NCBI GenBank assembly: GCA_021731445.1
Contig: JAKFXK010000090.1
Location: 1 to 39,450 of the forward strand
Reading direction: 5' to 3'
Length of the DNA stretch: 39,450 nucleotides
Source of the DNA: Nevskiaceae bacterium
Lineage (GTDB): Bacteria; Pseudomonadota; Gammaproteobacteria; Nevskiales; Nevskiaceae
Below the pieces are notes generated by a model, which did no database searches, was not told the DNA's origin, and was given only the letters and a program-made list of their open reading frames with translations. The translations under genes were made by a program, and so were the position numbers. Of this stretch, positions 27,283 through 33,631 are shown piece after piece; position 1 is the stretch's first letter, and each line of letters opens with the position of its first letter.

Positions 27283-28137
27283 CTACAGCACCGCGAGCAG
27301 CGCATCCGCCAAGGCATCGGGCGCATCGAAGTGCAGCATGTGGCCGGCACCAGGGATGGCGACTTCATGACGGGTCTTGAAGCATGCGCGGCGCGCGGCT
27401 TTTTCTTCCTCACGAATGGCCTTGGCAAAAGCGGAGGCGCCGCCGTCGATGAAGAAAGTCGGGGCGGTGATGTCCTTCCAGATTTCCATGCTCTCGGCAT
27501 TGCGGTAGAGCGTCGGCATGTCGCGTCGGTGCTTGGGGTCGGCGAGCAGGCGGATGCGGCCATCGCCGCCCGCCGCACCCCAGCCCTGGGCCACGAACAG
27601 GGCACGCGCATCGCTTAATTGCGGCTGTTGCTTCTTCACGCGCTGGGCCAGTTCCTCGAAGCTCTCGTAGCTCTTTTCGCGCGCGACGCCGTTGAGCTGA
27701 TCCAGCCAGCGTTTCGTGCGCTTCGGGGCCAGCGTGGCAGGCATGTCCGGCAGGAACAGGCTGTCGAGCACGGCAAGCCTGGCGATGCGCTCAGGCCGCA
27801 AGCCGGCATACACGCTGGCGATCTGTCCGCCCATGCTGTGGCCCACCAGCGTGATCGGTGCGGCGGGGGCGAGATGGTCAAGCAGCGCATCGAGATCGCC
27901 GAGATAGTCTGGAAACCAGTAGCCGTCCTGCGGCCACTCGCTGTAGCCATAGCCGCGCTGGTCGGGGATGACCACGTGGAACCGCTCGCCGAGCCGCGCA
28001 CCGACATCGCTCCAGGTAGCCGAAGTGTCGAGCCAGCCATGCAACAGTACGAGCAGGGGCTTGTCGCTGTTGCTCCAGCAACGCAGGTGAAAGCGTAGCT
28101 CTCTGAGACGGACGAATCGCGATGTGCCTCTGCTCAT
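27283..28137 (-). CDS. alpha/beta-fold hydrolase
   Basis: This 284-residue hydrolase has LLHGWLDTSATW (oxyanion-hole HGW), the DQRGYGYSEWP segment, the nucleophile serine in VGHSMGGQIA and the catalytic histidine in GAGHMLHFD, with the acid probably in FFIDGGAS. The layout resembles epoxide hydrolases and ring-fission hydrolases, but nothing fixes the substrate. It is the last gene of a three-gene minus-strand operon, 7 bases after the MDR reductase. Its partners suggest degradation or detoxification of an electrophilic or aromatic compound. Confidence 0.85.
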   Translation of the reverse strand: MSRGTSRFVRLRELRFHLRCWSNSDKPLLVLLHGWLDTSATWSDVGARLGERFHVVIPDQRGYGYSEWPQDGYWFPDYLGDLDALLDHLAPAAPITLVGHSMGGQIASVYAGLRPERIARLAVLDSLFLPDMPATLAPKRTKRWLDQLNGVAREKSYESFEELAQRVKKQQPQLSDARALFVAQGWGAAGGDGRIRLLADPKHRRDMPTLYRNAESMEIWKDITAPTFFIDGGASAFAKAIREEEKAARRACFKTRHEVAIPGAGHMLHFDAPDALADALLAVL

Positions 28138-28144
28138 GCTCGTC

Positions 28145-29158
28145 TCAAGCCTTGATCAACAGCTTGCCGAAGTTCTCGCCGGTGAACAGCTTGTTGAGGG
28201 TCTCCGGGAAGGTCTCGATGCCCTCGACGATGTCCTCGCGCCCCTTGAGCTTGCCCGTTGCCAGCCAGCCACCCATCTCGCGCATGGCTTCGCCGTAGCG
28301 CGGCGCCCAGTCGAACACCACGATGCCTTCCATGCGTGCGCGGTTGACCAAGAGACTCAGGTAATTGGCAGGGCCTTTCACCGGCGTGGTGTTGTTGTAC
28401 TGCGAGATCGCCCCACAGATGACGATGCGCGCCTTCATGCGGATCTGCCCCAGCACGACGTCGAGGATGTCGCCACCGACATTGTCGAAATAGACATCGA
28501 CACCCTTGGGTGCGGCCTCTTTCAGCGAGGCACGGAGATCGCCGGACTTGTAATCGACGCAGGCATCAAAGCCCAGTTCATTGACCACGAAGTCGCATTT
28601 GTCCCTGCCGCCGGCAATGCCGACCACGCGGCAACCCTTGATCTTGGCGACCTGACCGACGACCTGGCCGACCGCGCCGGCAGCACCGGAGACCACCACC
28701 GTCTCACCGGCCTTGGGAAGGCCGACGTCGAGCAGGCCGAAGTAGCCGGTCATGCCGGGCATCCCCAGCAGGCTCATGTACTTGGGCAGCGGAGCGAGTT
28801 TTGCATCCACTGCATAGAGCGTATCGATGCCATTGCCGGCACCAATCACCGCATAACCCTGCACGCCCCAGTTGCCGACGACGTGTTGGCCGACCTTGAA
28901 CTTTGGCGTGTGGCTGGCGATGACCTCGCCGAGCGTACCCGCGCGCATCACCTCGCCGAGCGCGACGGGTTTGATGTAGCTCTTGCCCTCGTTCATCCAG
29001 CCACGCATGGCGGGGTCGAGCGAGATGTAGAGCGTCTTCACCAGCACTTCGCCATCTGTAGCAGTGGGAATGGTGGTTTCCAGATACTCGAAATCGCTGC
29101 GCTTGGCGTTGCCGACCGGACGGGCGGTGAGTTTGAATTGCTTATTGAGTGTGCTCAT
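28145..29158 (-). CDS. NADP-dependent MDR reductase (CurA/PTGR-like)
   Basis: This 337-residue zinc-free medium-chain reductase begins FKLTARPVGNAKRSDFEYLE, typical of the leukotriene B4 dehydrogenase / curcumin reductase group. YISLDPAMRGWMNE, the Rossmann motif SGAAGAVGQVVGQ, YFDNVGGDILDVVL and CGAISQYNN follow. Members reduce alpha,beta-unsaturated carbonyl double bonds with NADPH. It starts in a 4-base overlap (ATGA) with the isomerase-like gene and is followed 7 bases later by the hydrolase gene, so it is tightly cotranscribed. Confidence 0.9.
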   Translation of the reverse strand: MSTLNKQFKLTARPVGNAKRSDFEYLETTIPTATDGEVLVKTLYISLDPAMRGWMNEGKSYIKPVALGEVMRAGTLGEVIASHTPKFKVGQHVVGNWGVQGYAVIGAGNGIDTLYAVDAKLAPLPKYMSLLGMPGMTGYFGLLDVGLPKAGETVVVSGAAGAVGQVVGQVAKIKGCRVVGIAGGRDKCDFVVNELGFDACVDYKSGDLRASLKEAAPKGVDVYFDNVGGDILDVVLGQIRMKARIVICGAISQYNNTTPVKGPANYLSLLVNRARMEGIVVFDWAPRYGEAMREMGGWLATGKLKGREDIVEGIETFPETLNKLFTGENFGKLLIKA

Positions 29159-29751
29159 GCGAGTTCTCCATTGATAAATGCTGCCATCAGCGGCAAGCGA
29201 TCGTTGCCCCAGAACATCTGCTTGCCAATGAAGAAAGTCGGTGCCCCGAAGACGCCGCGCGCAATGGCGTCTTCGGTGTTGCTGCGCAGCTCGTCCTTGA
29301 CCGGCTGCGAGGCTGCGGCGGCGAGCAGGGCATCGCCATCCAGCCCGACACTCCTGGCGACGGCAGCCACCGCCTCCGGCAGGCTCAGATCCTGCCCTTC
29401 GGCCCAGTAGGCCTTGAACATGGCCAGTGCAAACGGCACGCCCTGCCCCGCATGGCTCGCCGCTATGGTCGCGCGCGAGGCCAGCACACTGTTGAGTGGA
29501 AAGTTCTTGGGGAAGGCAAACGGCACCTTGTAGAGCCTGGCCCAGAGCGCAGCATCCTTGAACAGGTACTTGCCCTTGGCGGGGACGAGTGCGGGCATCT
29601 TATTGCCGGTGGCTTCGAAAGCCTTGCCCAGCAGAAAGGGCTTCCACCGCACCGTTGTGCCGTGCTGTTTGGCAAAAGCCTCGATCTGGGTTGCGGCCAA
29701 GTAGCTGTAGGTGCTTGCGGGGTCAAAGAAAAACTCGATGGGCTCACTCAT
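29155..29751 (-). CDS. 2-hydroxychromene-2-carboxylate isomerase-like protein
   Basis: This 198-residue kappa-GST/DsbA-fold protein has FFFDPASTYSYLAATQ (active-site serine), FLLGKAFEATGN, the cis-proline loop GVFGAPTFFIG and the C-terminal MFWGNDRLPL, which matches NahD-type isomerases well. It probably uses glutathione. It is the first gene of an operon with the enone reductase and the hydrolase. GAGGAG stands 8-13 bases before the ATG. The upstream promoter carries a likely repressor palindrome, so induction by a substrate is plausible. Confidence 0.88.
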   Translation of the reverse strand: MSEPIEFFFDPASTYSYLAATQIEAFAKQHGTTVRWKPFLLGKAFEATGNKMPALVPAKGKYLFKDAALWARLYKVPFAFPKNFPLNSVLASRATIAASHAGQGVPFALAMFKAYWAEGQDLSLPEAVAAVARSVGLDGDALLAAAASQPVKDELRSNTEDAIARGVFGAPTFFIGKQMFWGNDRLPLMAAFINGELA

Positions 29752-29783
29752 GCTGCCGTCTCCTCTGGGTGGTCTGGTGTTGC

Positions 29784-29821
29784 ATACCGTTTAGTATCCT
29801 TCTGCCGGTGCGCGGGGACAA
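29784..29821 (-). promoter_or_regulatory. promoter with overlapping operator palindrome
   Basis: On the minus strand TTGTCC (29816-29821), a 17-base spacer and GATACT (29793-29798) form a sigma70-type promoter 42 bases upstream of the isomerase-like gene. The -10 and start region overlap ATACTAAACGGTAT (29784-29797), an inverted repeat with perfect ATAC/GTAT ends. Repressors of the TetR type commonly bind such sites at this position. No regulator gene is adjacent. Confidence 0.5.
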
Positions 29822-29972
29822 GCGGCACGAAATGTGCAGGCCCTTACATTCATTGCAAGCGAGTGCCTGGCCGCTAGCCAGCCACTACAATCGCGGCGCT
29901 CCAATCCGACAGCGGATTGCTGCGCTTTCATGTTTCAATTTGCAGCGGGATGATCCGAAGAGTAACGCGACG

Positions 29973-30737
29973 ATGACGTATTGCGTGGCAGCGAAGGTCA
30001 ATGACGGATTGGTGTTTGCGGCGGATACCCGCACCTCGGCCGGCGTTGATGATGTGCGCACCTACAACAAGATGCATGTCTTCGAAATGCCCGGCGAACG
30101 GGTGTTCATCGTCATGTCGTCCGGCAATCTGGCTACCACGCAGGTGGTGCTCAACCACATCCGCCGCGACATCGCCGACCCGTTGGCGACGACCAATCTC
30201 TACAGCTTCAAGCACATGTTCGATGCCGCCGACTACATCGGGGGCTTGTCGGTGCGCTCCCAGCGGGAGACCTCCTCGCACTCGCAGTCCTCGGTGGATT
30301 TCCGTACCACGCTGATTCTCGGCGGGCAGATCGAGGGCGAAGACCCGGCCCTGTATCTCATCTATCCCGAAGGCAACTGCATCTCGGCCTCGCCCGAAAC
30401 CCCCTACATCCAGATCGGCGAAAGCAAGTACGGCAAGCCGATCCTCGACCGCATCATCCGCCCCTTCGTGTCGCTGGAGGACGCCGCGCGATGCGCGCTA
30501 GTGAGCCTCGACTCGACGATGAAGTCCAACCTCACGGTCGGCCCGCCACTCGATCTCGCCATCGTGCCGCGCGATGCGCTGCGCATCACCCACAAGGAGC
30601 GTTTCGACCTCGACACGCCCTATTACGCCAACCTGAAGAAGAGCTGGAGTGATCTGCTGTTCAAGTCCTTCATGGAGCTGCCACGCTTCGAATGGGAGCA
30701 GACGCGACCAGGGCAACCTGATTTGATGGGTCAATAG
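29973..30737 (+). CDS. anbu: Anbu/BPH proteasome-like peptidase
   Basis: This 254-residue protein is an N-terminal-nucleophile protease of the Anbu family, also called beta-proteobacteria proteasome homologue. MTYCVAAKVNDGLVFAADTRTSAG would expose Thr2 after methionine removal, and Asp/Lys positions typical of proteasome beta subunits follow (ADTRT; NKMHVFE). Anbu forms open helical or ring assemblies; its substrates are unknown. The gene is usually next to a transglutaminase-like protein, an alpha-E protein and an ATP-grasp ligase; none of these is in this window. TACAAT at 29886-29891 is a possible -10 box. Its last 7 bases overlap the membrane-protein gene on the other strand. Confidence 0.9.
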   Translation: MTYCVAAKVNDGLVFAADTRTSAGVDDVRTYNKMHVFEMPGERVFIVMSSGNLATTQVVLNHIRRDIADPLATTNLYSFKHMFDAADYIGGLSVRSQRETSSHSQSSVDFRTTLILGGQIEGEDPALYLIYPEGNCISASPETPYIQIGESKYGKPILDRIIRPFVSLEDAARCALVSLDSTMKSNLTVGPPLDLAIVPRDALRITHKERFDLDTPYYANLKKSWSDLLFKSFMELPRFEWEQTRPGQPDLMGQ

Positions 30738-32173
30738 CCGCCCGGGTTGAGCGGCTGCGCCAGTATCCACAGACCAATGCCGGTGTAGAGCATCATCAAT
30801 AGCAGCATCGGCAGCTGGCTCAAGGCGGCCGCACGGCGCGTCGTAAACACCTGCAGCGCCACCCGATGCGCCAGCACCACACTGATGACGTGCCCCGCAA
30901 CGATCAAGCCCACCTGGGCGTGCCAGACCAGGCCCGCATCCAGGATGAAGGCACGCGGCGCACCCAGCCAGCGCCAGGCCCATTCGTTGCCGGTGCCCAG
31001 CGGGTCACTCAGCAACCACGGCAGCTGCGCGCCCTGCGTGAACAGCAGCGTGTAGTAGTGAGTGAGGTGATAGACCAACGCGATGGGGATGAGCGTCGGC
31101 GCGAAGCAGAACGCCAGTTCACTCAAGCTGTGGCCGCTGCGGGTGATTCCTTGCGCGAGCTTGAGGCAGGCGAGGTAGGCCGCGAGATAGACGAAGGGTG
31201 ACAGCAGCAACGCCGTGGTTTGCCAGACGAGATAGACCCATTTAAGGCGTGGATAGGTCTCCACCACGTTGTCGCCCAGTAGAGGCAGCCAGAGGCTGGC
31301 GTACAAATCCTTCCAGAACAGCTTCACCCAGGGCACGGTTTCGCGCAGGCCGTCGAAGGCGGTGGAGGAGAGCATGAAGAGGATGAACACCACGCCGCTC
31401 CAGTGCAGCGTGCGTTCGCGCAGCAAGCCCGCGAATGGCCATTGCCAGCGCACGCTGCCCTGCTGCCAGTGCAGCGGCGCAGAGAGCGCGAACAGGCGCA
31501 GCAAGACCGCGAAAAACTCGCCCTGCGCAAACCAGGCGCGTGTGCCCAATAACCAAGCGCCCCCGAGATTGATGAGTGTGTAGGCGCAGAGCGCCACCGA
31601 GAGGCTGCGTGGCGTGGTGGCGCCGAACAGTTCCAGCCAGATGAAGGCCATGTAGAGCACGAGTGCAGGCAGCACGCCAAGGCGTTCCGGCGCGGCGATG
31701 CGGCCCTGCCATTCGCCCGTCAGCCGCTCGGTGCCACGCACGATCAGCAGCCAGGGGTTGAGCTTTTCATAGAGCGGCCCGACCAGGGCGACGAGGTAGG
31801 CGAAGCCGAGCACGAAGCCGATCCAGAAGCCGCTCATGTTGAAGTTGGCGTAGGCGTTCTGGCTGCCCGCGAACCCGCTGTAAATACTCAGGGCGAGCAA
31901 TGCGAGGCTGATGGCTTTGGCGATGGGCAGCGCTGCCTTGACCCATCGCGGGCAGTGCCCGCTGCCGCCAATGCCTGCCGGAGCAGACCATGCCCGCGAG
32001 GCGGCGGTCGCACCAAACCAAGCAGTCACCACGAATGACAGCAGCAGCGCCGCCACCGCGCCATACAGATACAGCCACAAGGGCACCGGCAGGTTGTAGA
32101 GCTTGCCGAAGGAATGCGCCTCTGCTGCCCGCGGTAGCGCAAGTGCTGCCACGAGCAGCGTGAAATGCTTCAT
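30731..32173 (-). CDS. polytopic membrane protein of copper-oxidase cluster
   Basis: This 480-residue protein has an N-terminal signal-like segment (MKHFTLLVAALALPRAAEA) whose predicted cleavage would leave His as residue 1, followed by about ten to twelve hydrophobic helices. Histidines recur in the C-terminal half (HLTHYY, WHAQVG, GHVISVVLAHR), which could bind metal or haem. I do not recognise a defined family with confidence; relatives have sometimes been labelled fenitrothion hydrolase subunit, which I cannot verify. The frame is open to 32281 but the ATG at 32173 precedes the signal-like segment. It is the last of five same-strand genes, 22 bases after the cupredoxin-like gene. Confidence 0.7.
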   Translation of the reverse strand: MKHFTLLVAALALPRAAEAHSFGKLYNLPVPLWLYLYGAVAALLLSFVVTAWFGATAASRAWSAPAGIGGSGHCPRWVKAALPIAKAISLALLALSIYSGFAGSQNAYANFNMSGFWIGFVLGFAYLVALVGPLYEKLNPWLLIVRGTERLTGEWQGRIAAPERLGVLPALVLYMAFIWLELFGATTPRSLSVALCAYTLINLGGAWLLGTRAWFAQGEFFAVLLRLFALSAPLHWQQGSVRWQWPFAGLLRERTLHWSGVVFILFMLSSTAFDGLRETVPWVKLFWKDLYASLWLPLLGDNVVETYPRLKWVYLVWQTTALLLSPFVYLAAYLACLKLAQGITRSGHSLSELAFCFAPTLIPIALVYHLTHYYTLLFTQGAQLPWLLSDPLGTGNEWAWRWLGAPRAFILDAGLVWHAQVGLIVAGHVISVVLAHRVALQVFTTRRAAALSQLPMLLLMMLYTGIGLWILAQPLNPGGY

Positions 32174-32195
32174 GCGCAATGCCGAGGCAAAAGGA

Positions 32196-32618
32196 TCAGC
32201 GCGGCTGCACTTCCAGCACGCCGAGATCGACGTGCGCATGGTGCAGCTCGTACTCGAAGCGGCCCGACTGTGCGGCGACAAAGCTCAGCTCGGCGGACTG
32301 GGCAGTGGGTAGTTTCAGCGTCAGGTCGTAGCCGTGCAGGTGCAGCTCGTCGTGGTGATCGACGGTGATGCGCAGCGTCACCGGCGTGCCTTGCGACACC
32401 GACAGCACGCGGGGGCCGCTGACCAGCTTCTTGTCCTTCACCACCAGTTCGAAGGTTTGTGCTGCGGGCGTCATCGGCGCGGACTGTGCTGCTGCAATTT
32501 CCGGCGCCACAGGGTTTGTGACGGCTACAGCCGCAACCACCGGCGGCGCGGGCCGCATCCACACAAAAAGGGCCGCCAGCAAGGCCACGGTGGTGACAGG
32601 CAACAGCCACTTGCTCAT
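32196..32618 (-). CDS. membrane-anchored cupredoxin-like protein without cysteine
   Basis: This 140-residue protein has one N-terminal membrane anchor (WLLPVTTVALLAALFVWM), an Ala/Pro-rich linker, and an approximately 90-residue beta-domain with cupredoxin character: LVVKDKKLVSGPRVLSVSQG, the HHDELHLHGYD strand and the terminal FEYELHHAHVDLGVLEV. In type 1 copper proteins the last loop contains Cys and often Met; here FEYELHHAH has neither, so a blue copper site is not expected, although four or more histidines could still bind copper. GGAGGAG upstream supports the ATG at 32618. It is placed between the repeat protein and the membrane protein in the cluster. Confidence 0.75.
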   Translation of the reverse strand: MSKWLLPVTTVALLAALFVWMRPAPPVVAAVAVTNPVAPEIAAAQSAPMTPAAQTFELVVKDKKLVSGPRVLSVSQGTPVTLRITVDHHDELHLHGYDLTLKLPTAQSAELSFVAAQSGRFEYELHHAHVDLGVLEVQPR

Positions 32619-32648
32619 TGGGGGTCTCCTCCGCACAAGTCCAGATCG

Positions 32649-33623
32649 TTATGGGATTTTGCTGGCAGCGGGCAGGCCTGTGATCGGCACCCACTCATTG
32701 ACGCCACGCAAGTCTAAGGGCTTGCCACCCAGGGTCAGCGGCAGCGTCCAGTCATTGAGCTTGCCTGCCTGCTGCGCGCCCGTGGGCCTGCCAGCCCAGC
32801 CTGCACGGCCATCGAGCCAGGCGTGGCTGCTGCCGGCATTGAGCTTGACCCAGCCCCTGCCCTGCACGGCCTGCTCCGGGTTGGCGGCCTTGAACGCGGC
32901 GCTGTCGGCCCTGGCCCAGACCCCGTCGAGTCCAATCCGCAGAAAAGCTTCGCCCCTGGCATCGAGCACTTCGAGTTTCTGCGGGCTCCGATTGTTGATG
33001 AAGATGCTTGGCGGCCTGCTGGGCGCAACGCTCACTTGCACGCCGGGTGCCGGTTCAGTTGGTGAAACCAGCCGCGCCCTGGCGCTGCCCTTGGGCAGAG
33101 GCACATGCAGAAATACGCCGCGAAACTGCACCGGCTTGCCGTCAAACCGGGCGGCGACCCTCCACTCACCGAACGGGGTCTCGCCATCGAGTGCCAGGAT
33201 GGCCTTGGGGATTTCCAGGTACTCGGTGGCGATGCGCGGATCAAACCAGCCATAGGCGGCTTCGGCATTGATCTGCTGCCATTTCGGCGTGGCTGAGATC
33301 ATGCCGGGACGGAGGTCAGCACCTGCTGTGCCGCGACTGCGATGAAACGCCTCTGCCCGCACATCGCCCTGGGCCTGTTTCGGCCCGATGCGCAGGAACA
33401 CACGGCCCTTCTCGTCGAGGATTTCCAACAGCTTGCCGCTCTGGTTGCCGACGACAATCTGCGGCGCAATGTAGTCCTGGTGCAGTTGCACGGTGAGGCC
33501 GGGGAGCCTGACCGGGGCCATCTCGACCCGCACGTCGGAGCGCGCACCACCGTGAGCATGGCCCGTGCCCTGCACCAATCCACACAAGAAAAGGGCCGCC
33601 AGCAGGCGGCCCTTGAGCGACAT
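32649..33623 (-). CDS. secreted protein with tandem duplicated domain
   Basis: This 324-residue exported protein has a signal peptide (MSLKGRLLAALFLCGLVQGTGHA) followed by HGGARS, so the mature chain would start with His. Two copies of an approximately 130-residue domain follow, at about 41-177 and 193-315. Each contains a near-identical core (LEILDEKGRVFLRIG and LEVLDARGEAFLRIG), then a W or GW strand, and ends with GKPVQFRG or GKPLDLRG. I do not recognise the domain. The gene lies 8 bases after the copper-radical oxidase stop, so it is cotranscribed and is likely an accessory of that enzyme. The upstream ATG at 33641 is not preferred. Confidence 0.7.
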   Translation of the reverse strand: MSLKGRLLAALFLCGLVQGTGHAHGGARSDVRVEMAPVRLPGLTVQLHQDYIAPQIVVGNQSGKLLEILDEKGRVFLRIGPKQAQGDVRAEAFHRSRGTAGADLRPGMISATPKWQQINAEAAYGWFDPRIATEYLEIPKAILALDGETPFGEWRVAARFDGKPVQFRGVFLHVPLPKGSARARLVSPTEPAPGVQVSVAPSRPPSIFINNRSPQKLEVLDARGEAFLRIGLDGVWARADSAAFKAANPEQAVQGRGWVKLNAGSSHAWLDGRAGWAGRPTGAQQAGKLNDWTLPLTLGGKPLDLRGVNEWVPITGLPAASKIP

Positions 33624-33631
33624 GAAAAACA

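Noticed and set aside
28124-29410. 428-codon plus-strand open frame across the MDR operon
   Set aside because: It runs antisense through three well-supported genes and has no coherent protein features.
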